A DNA stretch of 41,631 nt from Flavobacteriales bacterium (lineage in GTDB: Bacteria; Bacteroidota; Bacteroidia; Flavobacteriales_D; Sanyastnellaceae), in NCBI GenBank assembly GCA_029245065.1, contig JAQWQB010000135.1, forward strand, positions 1 to 41,631, read 5' to 3'. A model generated the notes under the pieces. The model saw only the letters and a program-made list of their open reading frames with translations. It did not search any database and was not told the DNA's origin. Below, one piece after another: positions 9,658 through 17,563 of the stretch (position 1 is the first letter of the stretch; each line of letters starts with the position of its first letter). Made by a program: the position numbers and the translations under genes.

Positions 9658-9665
9658 CAAAGGTA
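9658..9665 (-). promoter_or_regulatory. -7 promoter element TACCTTTG for the glycosyltransferase unit
   Basis: Exact TAnnTTTG element of Bacteroidota housekeeping promoters on the minus strand, only 3 bases (CAC) before the ATG at 9654. Transcription would begin at or next to the start codon. Confidence 0.6.
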
Positions 9666-9687
9666 TGAAAGGAAGGGATAATTGCAG

Positions 9688-9707
9688 GGTCGGCTAACCA
9701 GCCGACC
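9688..9707. repeat. perfect inverted repeat GGTCGGCT-AACC-AGCCGACC
   Basis: 8-bp perfect stem with a 4-base loop, upstream of the divergent glycosyltransferase promoter. It is followed by TTATTAATTAAAAA rather than a clean T-run, so it is a weak terminator candidate at best. Confidence 0.55.
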
Positions 9708-9730
9708 TTATTAATTAAAAAGTGTTTCTT

Positions 9731-9779
9731 TCCACCTTTTTTCTTCACGGTCCCTGAGGCGCTCGAAGGGAAAGGTGGA
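9731..9779. repeat. long REP-like hairpin containing a family 1 palindrome
   Basis: Outer arms TCCACCTTT (9731-9739) and AAAGGTGGA (9771-9779) are exact reverse complements; they enclose TCCCTGAGGCGCTCGAAGGGA (9751-9771), itself an imperfect palindrome related to the element at 4569-4587. Confidence 0.65.
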
Positions 9780-9836
9780 GCCATCCTTCCATAAAGTCAA
9801 GAACCTTTCTAAAAGGTATGGTCACTGAGACTAGGT

Positions 9837-9855
9837 CACTGAGTTTATCGAAGTG
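9837..9855. repeat. REP-like element, family 2 (CACTGAGTTTATCGAAGTG)
   Basis: Imperfect palindrome with CACT..AGTG arms. It shares CTGAGTTTATCGAAGTGC with the inverse of 4632-4656. It lies immediately downstream of the coding-like remnant on the minus strand. Confidence 0.6.
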
Positions 9856-9858
9856 CTA

Positions 9859-10029
9859 TTAGAATGCAAACTCACCTTGGTCACCCTTGATGGTATTATT
9901 CATCGCCCTCAGCCAAGGCTTAAACACTGCATTCAAATGACGGAGTTTCAGTGTGAAATTGCACGGGTCACGTGATAAGGTCAGGCCTGTAGGATGAATC
10001 AACGGGTTGGATGATTTGAAACGCTTCGT
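9859..10029 (-). pseudogene. possible 3' remnant of a lost gene (57 codons, no start)
   Basis: An open minus-strand frame between a TGA (10032-10030) and a TAA (9861-9859) translates to a protein-like stretch including 'TLSRDPCNFTLKLRHLNAVF' and 'MNNTIKGDQGEFAF', with no usable start codon. I do not recognise the family. It may be the C-terminal scrap of a deleted gene; chance openness cannot be excluded. Confidence 0.25.
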
Positions 10030-10049
10030 TCATTCCTTCCATAGAAGCA

Positions 10050-10541
10050 CTACTGCACTTCAAACTCAACCAACTCCCACTTCCCATCCATTAAATCCAG
10101 GTTTTCGCAAGAAATAAGCCCAATTCCTTGGCCCATTTGGTAACGGTATCGGTTGCCTTCACAGGGGTTTAAGGAGAAAATTGGTCCTGAAATGGTGAAT
10201 GTATTTACGTTGTTGAAACTCAAAATTTCAACATTGGAAACATCTTCCACGAAATTTAGATCATCGCCGTTGCCAAGATCTAAGCACCAACCGTTAAAAC
10301 TGAGGTCAGTATATAGTGGTAAGAAAAAATTCGAATTCTGAATTGAATTCACCAGCCCATTATCTTGGTAATCTGTTCGTGACATCCATACTCTTCGCTT
10401 TTCGCATCCGCCATTGAGCCACGATCCATTTTGAGTTTCCTCCTGGTAAAACGCGAAATCGGCATTTTCAAATGTTCTAGACATTCGAGTGAAATAACCT
10501 GCTTCTTTATCCCCATTTAAAATGACAAAATGTTCATACAC
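10050..10541 (-). CDS. uncharacterised protein, probably 5'-truncated or mis-started
   Basis: 163 codons from a GTG. The coding-like frame continues upstream without an ATG ('TNIITITLERDTFTVYEHF') until a TAA near 10592, so the start is uncertain and a signal peptide or lipoprotein leader one might expect is missing. The body is rich in Phe, Asn and Asp, with four Cys ('GGCEKRR', 'GWCLDLGNG', 'NPCEGNRY', 'ISCENLDL'), and ends 'DGKWELVEFEVQ', which resembles small lipocalin-like exported proteins, but this is only an impression. It is divergent from the 10622 gene; the loss of its 5' end would fit the damage seen in its neighbours. Confidence 0.45.
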   Translation of the reverse strand: MYEHFVILNGDKEAGYFTRMSRTFENADFAFYQEETQNGSWLNGGCEKRRVWMSRTDYQDNGLVNSIQNSNFFLPLYTDLSFNGWCLDLGNGDDLNFVEDVSNVEILSFNNVNTFTISGPIFSLNPCEGNRYRYQMGQGIGLISCENLDLMDGKWELVEFEVQ

Positions 10542-10574
10542 CGTAAACGTATCTCGCTCCAGAGTGATGGTAAT

Positions 10575-10582
10575 TATATTTG
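10575..10582 (+). promoter_or_regulatory. -7 promoter element TATATTTG
   Basis: Exact TAnnTTTG match, 39 bases before the ATG of the broken T9SS gene at 10622. Confidence 0.5.
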
Positions 10583-10621
10583 TACCTTAGTTATTGATAG
10601 TCAGCTTACTTCAACTGTAAA

Positions 10622-11965
10622 ATGGATCGTTCAAAAATAATCCCAGTTCTTCTTACTCCACTTTTGCTCATCGGCCTATTTTTTCAAGCTGATGGACAAA
10701 CGTGGAGTAAAACCTTCTCTGAAATTGAAGTCGGTTCTGGAAACAGCACGCGGATTATGGTTTCTGAGAATGATGAAATTTTCATTGATGAAGTGCAAGT
10801 GATGTTGCCAAACCAAGTAGCTCGGATTCGTAAAATAGACGCTTTTGATGGAGCAGAAATAGGTTCAAACACACTTGAATTGCCCTTGACAACAATTTAT
10901 TACTCTCAACGAGGTAGCAGCGATTTATCTGAAGATGGATTGGTGAGCGCCTATTCAAGCTCAAGGTAACTCCACAATTTTTAGAACACTCAACTTAAAC
11001 CTTGAGTTAACTCATGAGATTATAATATAACAGGAAGAAATATTGAAGTCAGTGACGACAATCATATTTTGATCTCAGCCTTATACTATGACCCTGATAC
11101 ATTTGCGGAATGCAGTTTTCTAGCTTTTGATGATGATCGTCTTATTATCCTATGTGACCCAGAAGGAAATGAAGTTTGGCGTTATGATGGAGATGAAAAT
11201 TGTCAATACGATAATTTTCCAAAAGCCATTTTCACAAGCACCAATGAAATCATCGTGGGATGTGGAGATTACGATCCTGATTTCGACCCGCCCTTTGAAC
11301 ACCAAGAAGGATTCTATATCCCTACGGTTTCTAAACTAAACATGGATGGCGAAGAACTATGGAGCGTTCCAATAGGAGAGCATGGTATTTCTGCTTCAGT
11401 TTTTTCGGTTGTTGAAACAGAAGAAGGTGACTTCGTTGCCGTTGGAACTCGTTTTAGCCTTGTAGGCGGACAATGGGAAGGTTTCGTAGCCAAAATATCT
11501 AGTGAGGGTGCAATCCTCTGGAATCATAACTATCGTTATGAACCAGATAGGCCAAGTAGATTGCATGATGTAGCAATATTGTCAGACGGGCGAATTGCCT
11601 GCAGTGGTCTAGCAGAAATTTCGGTCGGAAATAATGCTAGAGAAAGCTGGGTTATGGTTCTGGACCAAGACGGTTGTCTAGAAGAAGATTGTGGAACTGC
11701 CGTAAATGAAAACCCTGAGTCCCCATTTAGCATCTACCCCAACCCTGCCACCAACCAACTCAACCTCTCGTGGTCAACAACTATCCACGGAAAAGCATTG
11801 GTCCGAATGACTACACTAGCGGGCAAAATAGTGCTTGAAGAAGAAACCACCACCTCACAACAACACACCATTGACACATCAGCTTTAGCGGAAGGATTTT
11901 ACCTGCTCACCGTACAAATGAATAACCAGTGGTACGTTGAGAAAGTAGTGGTGAGAGGAGAGTAA
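10622..11965 (+). pseudogene. frameshifted T9SS-exported propeller-like protein, type A sorting domain
   Basis: Signal peptide at the start (IIPVLLTPLLLIGLFFQADGQ). The reading frame ends at TAA 10967, but coding text continues in the next frame from 10962 ('QGNSTIFRTLNLNLELTHEI') and returns to the original frame at about 11028 ('ITGRNIEVSDDNHILISALY'), running to 11965. Thus one +1 and one -1 indel about 65 bases apart, with stops in the shifted interval. The body has propeller-like strands ('FVAKISSEGAILWNHNYRY') similar in style to the broken gene at 4687-7130. The C-terminus is a T9SS type A sorting domain: 'FSIYPNPATNQLNLSW' to 'GFYLLTVQMNNQWYVEKVVV'. Ribosomes would stop after 115 residues, so the product as read is not exported with its tail. 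Confidence 0.8.
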
Positions 11966-12012
11966 GGAGTTTGGAGTAGGTGCAGAAAGAGAATAGTAAA
12001 GAGTGAAACGTA

Positions 12013-12038
12013 TCCGCCGTAGCTTTAGCGAAGGCGGA
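12013..12038. repeat. REP-like hairpin TCCGCC...GGCGGA
   Basis: Perfect 6-bp arms TCCGCC (12013-12018) and GGCGGA (12033-12038) around GTAGCTTTAGCGAA, whose inner AGCTTTAGCG also folds partly. Located just after the broken T9SS gene. Confidence 0.6.
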
Positions 12039-12050
12039 GAGTTTTTGTAG

Positions 12051-12157
12051 CCACGAGCCTAGCTCGTGGTACGTTAAGAGAACAGAGTCTTGAGTAGGGA
12101 GTCTTGAGTACGGAGTTTCGAGTAGAACGTTATTGTAGCCACCAGTCTAGCTCGTGG
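12051..12157. repeat. two copies of a GTAGCCAC..CTCGTGG hairpin
   Basis: Copy one CCACGAGCCTAGCTCGTGG (12051-12069) is a perfect 7-bp stem with a 5-base loop. Copy two CCACCAGTCTAGCTCGTGG (12139-12157) has lost pairing at two positions. Both are preceded by TTGTAG and followed by TA. Between them lies the GAGTCTTGAGTA near-tandem block. Confidence 0.6.
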
Positions 12158-12193
12158 TATCACGACGTACATACCCAACGTTTATTCATTGAA

Positions 12194-12238
12194 TTGCAAT
12201 CGCCGAAGCTTTGCGCAAGCAAAGCGTAGGCGATGCAA
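12194..12238. repeat. long palindrome ATCGCC..GCTTTG..CAAAGC..GGCGAT
   Basis: Arms TTGC-ATCGCC and GGCGAT-GCAA flank an inner perfect pair GCTTTG/CAAAGC with loop CGCAAG. The inner and outer helices are separated by a small internal loop (GAA/GTA). Confidence 0.65.
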
Positions 12239-12345
12239 CCTTTTCCCCCTTCCCCTAGTTTTCAATCTGTGCGGTATAAAACCCGCTCAAGAAATCATGA
12301 AAATCATCACGGATTTCTAGCTTTCCAAGGATTACCAATCCTAAA

Positions 12346-12378
12346 TTGCTGCGAACCGATTGATTTTTAATACCTTCT
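12346..12378 (+). promoter_or_regulatory. candidate promoter TTG-N22-TACCTTCT
   Basis: TTG at 12346-12348 and TACCTTCT at 12371-12378, spacing 22, 26 bases before the ATG at 12405. The -7 element differs from TAnnTTTG at the last two positions. Confidence 0.4.
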
Positions 12379-12404
12379 ATCGCAATTTGAAAACTTTTAA
12401 ACCC

Positions 12405-15400
12405 ATGAGAATACTTTCCGCTCTCTTTGCAGTTATGCTGTCCCTGGTGTCAGTTACTGCCTCATCACAATTCCTGTGTGACAACACAGAAGTAATTGTG
12501 ACCCTCGAAACTGGCAATTGGGCCAGTGAAATCGACTTCACCATCAATGATGAATTCGGTAATCCCCTTCTAACATTTTCTGATCTTGGAATTAACCTAG
12601 AGAATAACTCAGTCTACACGGCTGTTTTGTGCTTGGATCCAGGATGTTACAACATCAGCATGATTGACCTGTTCGGTGACGGATGGAACGGTGCTGAAAT
12701 CACTGTTTCTTATTTAGATGTGGTGTTAGCCCTTGGAGGACTGTTGGAAGGAGAGTATGGAGAAGTTGGGTTCGGTGTGCTAACAGATGATTGTGGTGAA
12801 GTAACCATCCCTGGATGTACAGATCAAGAAGCATTGAACTTTGAGCCGTGGGCTACAGAAGACGATGGCTCTTGTGAATACGCGTTCTCTTGTGAAGAGG
12901 GTGTTCAGGCCATGATGTACGTATGTACATTCTCAAATGGCGAAGAAGTAAGCATCAACGTATTGGACGACGAAGGGAACTCTGTTTTTTCAGTTGAAAA
13001 CCAAACGTCTTCAATTGTTTACTACGATCTATGCTTAGAAGAAGGCATCTGCTACACAGTAGAAATGTCGAACAGCGAAGGAAACAATGGATGGTACAAC
13101 GGTTACTTCTGGGTAACAGTTGATGGTGTTCAAATCATTGAAGACGAATTGGACGCAGACGCTTCTGAAGGCGTAACATACATGTCTATCGACGGAAGCT
13201 GTCCATCTTACGGATGTACAGATCCTGAAGCATTGAACTACGACGGTGACGCCAACGAAGACGATGGCTCATGCGAATACCCTGAGGCATGTGACGATAA
13301 CCTAGTTATCTCTAGCATTTTCACAGGAACATTCGGAGGAGAAATTGAATGGCAATTGGTTGACGCTGATAACAACGTGGTATTTGAAGGTGGTGAGTAC
13401 GCTTCGAACGAAACGTACACAGACTACGCATGTATTGCAGATGGTTGCTATACATTGGTCATGATTGACACCTTCGGCGACGGATGGAACGGTGGCGAAA
13501 TCGAATTGAGCATTGGTGGTGAGACCATCGCTGTTGGCTCTTTCGAAACAGGCGTCCTAAGTCTATTGACCGTTTCTATTAATAGCGACGATTGCGAAGA
13601 AATTATTCTTGGATGTACTGATCCAGAAGCATTGAACTACAATGCAGATGCAGAATTTGATGACGGTTCTTGTGAATACCCAATTCTAGGGTGTATGGAT
13701 GAAGCAGCATTGAACTACAACCCTTGGGCAAACGAAGACGACGGTTCTTGTGAATACCCAATTGAATGCGAAGAAGGTACTGTGCTAGCGCAAGTGTACA
13801 TCTGCACATTCGGTGGCGGTGAAAACGTTGCCATGGAAATCGTTGATAGCGAAGGAAACATTGTGTTCAGTCAATTTGACCTGAACAACGGACAAATAGC
13901 ATATTTCGACGTTTGCCTTGATCCTGAGATGTGTTACACCGTAAACATGTACAACACGGCTGATGAAGGCGGATGGTACGGTGGATACTACTGGATCAAC
14001 ATCGACGGTGTTCAAGTAAGCACTGACGATTTGGATGATGACCTCATCTTCGAACAAGTATACTTCGGAGACGGATGTCCGAACCCAGGTTGCATGGATC
14101 CAGACGCATTGAACTATGACGAAGATGCCAACGAAGAAGACGGTTCTTGCGAATACCCTGAAGAGTGTGACGCCAACCTAATTGCAGTGAATACCACAAC
14201 AGGAACGTTCGGTGGTGAAATGACATGGGAAATTGCAGACAATGAAGGCACCGTTGTAATGACAGGTGGCGGATATGCTTCCAACTCAGATTACACTGAT
14301 TATACCTGTCTTGAAGACGGATGTTACTCTGTATTCTTGTATGATTCATTCGGTGACGGTTGGGATTCTGGATTCATGGAAATTACCATGGACGGTGAAA
14401 CGCTATTGATTGCAACTATTGATCAAGGAGATTTCGCGGTAGCAACACTTCCTCTCAACTCTGACGATTGTGCAGAAATTGTGAGCGGTTGTACCAACCC
14501 TGAAGCCTTGAACTACAATCCAGAAGCACAGTATGATGATGGTTCTTGTATCTATCCTATCTACGGATGTATGGATGAAGAAGCACTGAACTACAATCCG
14601 TGGGCAAACACAGACGATGGTTCTTGCCAGTACCCAATTGAATGTGACGCCAACACGGTGATGATTACAACATTCGGTGGTACGTTCCCTGGTGAAATTT
14701 CTTGGGAAGTGATTGATGATGAAGGAAATGTTGACGCTGCATTCGGAATGCAGTATGGTGACAGTCTTTTCTCTGCTCAAGCTGTTTGTCTAGAAGACGG
14801 ATGCTACACCATGGTGATGTACGATTCATTCGGCGACGGATGGAACGGCGGTTTCGTAGAGTTGATGATGGACGGAGTCTACATTGCAGGCGGTACATTT
14901 GAAACAGGCGACATGAGTGCCTTTACGTTCGGTATCAATACAGATGATTGCGAAGGCATTATCACTGGTTGTACTGATCCAGAAGCATTGAACTACAATG
15001 AAGAAGCTGAGTACGATGATGGTTCTTGTGAATACCTAATCCTAGGTTGTACAGACCCTGCAGCACTTAACTACAACTACTACGCAAATGAAGACGATGG
15101 TTCTTGTATCTATCCACTCGAGTGCGAAGACGGATTGGTACTTGCCCAAGTGTACGTATGCACATTCTCTAACGGAGATGACGTGGCCATGGACATTGTA
15201 GACGAAGAAGGAAACGTAGTGTTTGAAGCTGATGGATTGGGCGATGTGGCCATTGCATACTTCGATGTATGCCTGGATCCTGATATGTGCTACACAGTGA
15301 ACATGAGCAACACTGCTGGAAACGGCGGATGGTACGGTGGTTACTACTGGATCAATTTTGGTGGTGAGCAAATCAGCACAGAGTCATTGGATCAGGACGC

Positions 15401-16229
15401 AACCAATGAATCAGTTAACTTCTCTATCAACGGAACATGTGAAGACGAAATCGTATTCGGCTGTACAGATGAAGAAGCAATAAACTACAACGAAGATGCT
15501 GACGAAGACGATGGTTCTTGTGAATACGCTGAGCCGTGTGATGCGAACGAAGTATTGTTCACAGCACAAACAGGAAACTGGGCAAACGAAATCTCTTGGT
15601 CTATCTGGAACAGCGATAGTACTGAAGTGGCTTACGGAGGATTCTACGAATCAAACACCGTAATTACGGAAGACCTCTGCCTAGAAGACGGATGCTACAC
15701 GTTCAACATGTTCGACTCATTCGGTGACGGATGGAACGGTGCAATCGTAGTATTGGTGATTGATGAATTCACAGCTATCAGCTTCGAATTGACAACAGGA
15801 AGCTTTGACTCAGCGCAGTTCAGCATCAATGCAGATTGTGACGAAGAAGCGGTACTTGGGTGCACTGATCCAGAAGCATTGAACTTCAACTTCAACGCAA
15901 CAGAAGATGATGGTTCTTGTATCTACCCAGGTATCTACGAAGATCCAATGTACATGTGGACAGATCACGAAACAGCAATTGAGTTTGGATTGGCTCCAAA
16001 CCCATCTGACAACTTCGTATTCTTGACATTCAATCAAATCAATCCAACTGAGCGCCTTACGGTTGATATTTATGACGCTGTTGGAAGATTGGTACTTACG
16101 AAGGATTTCGGTCTAAACCTTGAGTACTTCACAACAGACATGAACCTAGAATCACTTGAAAGTGGTGCTTACATGGTTGTTGTTACCAATGGTACTTCTA
16201 CGACTACTGAACGCTTGATCAAGCAGTAA
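12405..16229 (+). CDS. large modular secreted protein with 11 Gly-Cys/DDGSC repeats and T9SS type A sorting domain
   Basis: 1274 residues from ATG 12405; a TTG at 12360 would put 15 residues before the signal peptide (MRILSALFAVMLSLVSVTASS) and is not used. Two module types of ~90-110 residues alternate: five 'FGDGW' modules (A) and three 'GWY(N/G)GY(F/Y)W' modules (B), each with paired Cys. They are joined by eleven ~24-residue linkers of the form GCTDPEALNY...A..DDGSCEYP. Order: A-r-B-r-A-rr-B-r-A-rr-A-rr-B-r-A-r-CTD. The acidic linkers, with two Cys and an Asp/Glu cluster, look like disulfide-stapled metal-binding loops (inferred). The tail 'FGLAPNPSDNFVFLTFNQ' to 'TTTERLIKQ' is a T9SS type A domain, so the protein is exported to the surface or medium. 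Codon use is regular and favours a few codons, consistent with high expression. Role unknown; adhesion or matrix is plausible. Confidence 0.85.
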   Translation: MRILSALFAVMLSLVSVTASSQFLCDNTEVIVTLETGNWASEIDFTINDEFGNPLLTFSDLGINLENNSVYTAVLCLDPGCYNISMIDLFGDGWNGAEITVSYLDVVLALGGLLEGEYGEVGFGVLTDDCGEVTIPGCTDQEALNFEPWATEDDGSCEYAFSCEEGVQAMMYVCTFSNGEEVSINVLDDEGNSVFSVENQTSSIVYYDLCLEEGICYTVEMSNSEGNNGWYNGYFWVTVDGVQIIEDELDADASEGVTYMSIDGSCPSYGCTDPEALNYDGDANEDDGSCEYPEACDDNLVISSIFTGTFGGEIEWQLVDADNNVVFEGGEYASNETYTDYACIADGCYTLVMIDTFGDGWNGGEIELSIGGETIAVGSFETGVLSLLTVSINSDDCEEIILGCTDPEALNYNADAEFDDGSCEYPILGCMDEAALNYNPWANEDDGSCEYPIECEEGTVLAQVYICTFGGGENVAMEIVDSEGNIVFSQFDLNNGQIAYFDVCLDPEMCYTVNMYNTADEGGWYGGYYWINIDGVQVSTDDLDDDLIFEQVYFGDGCPNPGCMDPDALNYDEDANEEDGSCEYPEECDANLIAVNTTTGTFGGEMTWEIADNEGTVVMTGGGYASNSDYTDYTCLEDGCYSVFLYDSFGDGWDSGFMEITMDGETLLIATIDQGDFAVATLPLNSDDCAEIVSGCTNPEALNYNPEAQYDDGSCIYPIYGCMDEEALNYNPWANTDDGSCQYPIECDANTVMITTFGGTFPGEISWEVIDDEGNVDAAFGMQYGDSLFSAQAVCLEDGCYTMVMYDSFGDGWNGGFVELMMDGVYIAGGTFETGDMSAFTFGINTDDCEGIITGCTDPEALNYNEEAEYDDGSCEYLILGCTDPAALNYNYYANEDDGSCIYPLECEDGLVLAQVYVCTFSNGDDVAMDIVDEEGNVVFEADGLGDVAIAYFDVCLDPDMCYTVNMSNTAGNGGWYGGYYWINFGGEQISTESLDQDATNESVNFSINGTCEDEIVFGCTDEEAINYNEDADEDDGSCEYAEPCDANEVLFTAQTGNWANEISWSIWNSDSTEVAYGGFYESNTVITEDLCLEDGCYTFNMFDSFGDGWNGAIVVLVIDEFTAISFELTTGSFDSAQFSINADCDEEAVLGCTDPEALNFNFNATEDDGSCIYPGIYEDPMYMWTDHETAIEFGLAPNPSDNFVFLTFNQINPTERLTVDIYDAVGRLVLTKDFGLNLEYFTTDMNLESLESGAYMVVVTNGTSTTTERLIKQ

Positions 16230-16252
16230 CGGAAACGGAAATACACATTTTG

Positions 16253-16285
16253 AAGCGGGCTCCTAATTGGGGCCCGCTTTTTTTA
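16253..16285 (+). terminator. Rho-independent terminator of the large secreted protein gene
   Basis: Stem AAGCGGGC (16253-16260) with GCCCGCTT (16272-16279), loop of 11 bases, followed by a run of T to 16284. It is 23 bases after the stop codon. Confidence 0.85.
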
Positions 16286-16308
16286 TTTATTCCCCTTAAG
16301 CCTAGCTT

Positions 16309-17505
16309 TTGCACCTTCTTCTATACAGTCTGTTCATCGTTGTGCTCTGTATTCCTGCTTCGGCACAAGATACCTACCTCGATAGCATCAATGTATTGCT
16401 AGCGTCCAACCCTGGAGAGGAACGTACCGCAGAATTACTTTGGGATGCCGCGTATTACACCTTGGATATCGACGAGACGTATACAAGACAGTATACAGAG
16501 CCCTTGTTGGAACTTCCAACCATTAAAGCAGATAGCACCCTACTAATTGAAGCGTTACGAGTACAGTCTGATGCGGATAGGTGGACCGGAAAATACACCA
16601 AGGGTATCGAAAATTTTAAGACGTGTTATGACTACTACACACGTATGCAAGACACCACGAACATCATTTTCTGCGCCAATCATTTAGGCAGCATGAAGGT
16701 GTTTATGGGCTACAACCAAGAGGCACAGAAATACATCTTTGAAGTGTATGACCTCACCAAGGCTCAAGGAGATCCTGCCGAGATTGGTCATGCCACCAAC
16801 GGACTAGCCATTTTCTACACTAACATCGGTCAAGACGACAAAGGAATTGAGCGTTACATAGAGGCACTTGAAATTTTTGAGGAGGTGCAAGACACCATCG
16901 GTCAAGGCAGACTAGACACCTTGCTAAACTACCCCCGCGGATTAGGCTTTCACTTTGATTTCATGGGCTACCTACGTTCAGAACAAGGCAGGCATGAAGA
17001 AGCATATGAGATGTACACTACTGCACTCACCATTCGAAAAGAGCTTCCTAGCAATTACAACATCAGTGAGTCGCGGGTTTGTGTTGCCTCATCACTCTTC
17101 GAACTGGGCCGATATGACGAAGCCATTCAACAAGCACAAATCATACTTGATGAAGAGCGCATTCAACTGCACTTGGACATTGAAGACGTAGAGATTGATG
17201 TAGATACGCTGGTACCTCTCGGGCTCATCATCAACGAACTCGTTACCAACTCGCTCAAGTATGCTTTCCCAGGAGAGCGCTTAGGCAAGTTGAACATCAA
17301 CTTACGTGAAGAAGCTGAACGCCTCAAACTCACCGTAACTGATGATGGGGTGGGCTATGACAAAACCACCACCAAGCAAAGTTCGTTTGGCAACAAGCTC
17401 ATCGCCTCCTTGACCAAGCAACTCAAGGGAGAAATGACCGCCTTGGCCACCAGCGGCACCGAAGTCAGCATTGCTTTCAAGCAATACAAGCTATCCCGCC
17501 GCTAA
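16309..17505 (+). pseudogene. TPR sensor histidine kinase with internal deletion (no membrane segment, no H-box)
   Basis: 398 codons from a TTG. Signal peptide-like start (LLLYSLFIVVLCIPASAQ), then TPR-type helices to about residue 283 ('GRYDEAIQQAQIILDEER'). This runs directly into the end of a HisKA_2-type kinase: 'IQLHLDIEDVEIDVDTLVPL', the N-box 'GLIINELVTNSLKYAFP', G1 'VTDDGVGYD' and the C-terminal strands. Full members have further TPRs, a transmembrane helix and a 'HHRVKNNLQ' phospho-acceptor domain between these parts; all are missing. 'LDEER' fits both sides, so an in-frame deletion at a short homology is likely. The product would be exported with its ATPase domain outside the membrane and without a His to phosphorylate, hence probably non-functional. 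The TTG overlaps TAGCTTTTG, a promoter-like motif, so the real start may also be lost. Confidence 0.65.
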
Positions 17506-17551
17506 AAAAGGGCGCCCCGCCTGCGTGCGTCCTGTCAAAAGAGAAGATTCG

Positions 17552-17559
17552 TACCTTCA
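17552..17559 (+). promoter_or_regulatory. -7 promoter-like element TACCTTCA, 4 bases before ATG
   Basis: Near match to TAnnTTTG placed directly before the ATG at 17564. It supports that ATG as the start and suggests a leaderless message. Confidence 0.45.
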
Positions 17560-17563
17560 CACC

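Larger units (their letters stand above)
9655..10049. other. 395-base region of repeats and a gene remnant, no intact gene
   Basis: From left to right: promoter element (9658-9665), perfect 8-bp hairpin (9688-9707), long REP-like hairpin (9731-9779), short inverted repeat ACCTTtctaAAAGGT (9803-9817), directly repeated GGTCACTGAG (from 9820 and 9835), REP-like family 2 element (9837-9855) and a minus-strand coding-like fragment (9859-10029). Confidence 0.6.
11966..12404. other. 439-base intergenic region with palindromes and a promoter
   Basis: No gene is seen. It contains four REP-like hairpins (12013-12038, 12051-12069, 12139-12157, 12194-12238), a short near-tandem block at about 12086-12125 (variants of GGAGTCTTGAGTA), an AGGATTaccAATCCT palindrome (12328-12342) and the promoter of the large secreted protein. 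Confidence 0.6.

Noticed and set aside
9494-9784. 96-codon minus-strand frame overlapping the start of the glycosyltransferase
   Set aside because: It overlaps a well-supported gene in another frame and runs through a REP-like hairpin; its translation has no protein-like features.
4463-12404. Insertion sequence or transposon causing the damage
   Set aside because: No transposase or integrase gene and no paired terminal repeats with target duplications were found; only REP-like palindromes.
13603-16037. Several open frames on the minus strand inside the modular protein gene
   Set aside because: They are antisense shadows of the biased, repetitive coding sequence and lack starts, motifs or spacing of real genes.
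12405-16229. CRISPR-like or satellite DNA repeats
   Set aside because: The repetition follows codons of one long open frame with a signal peptide and sorting tail; spacers are not unique sequences of constant length.
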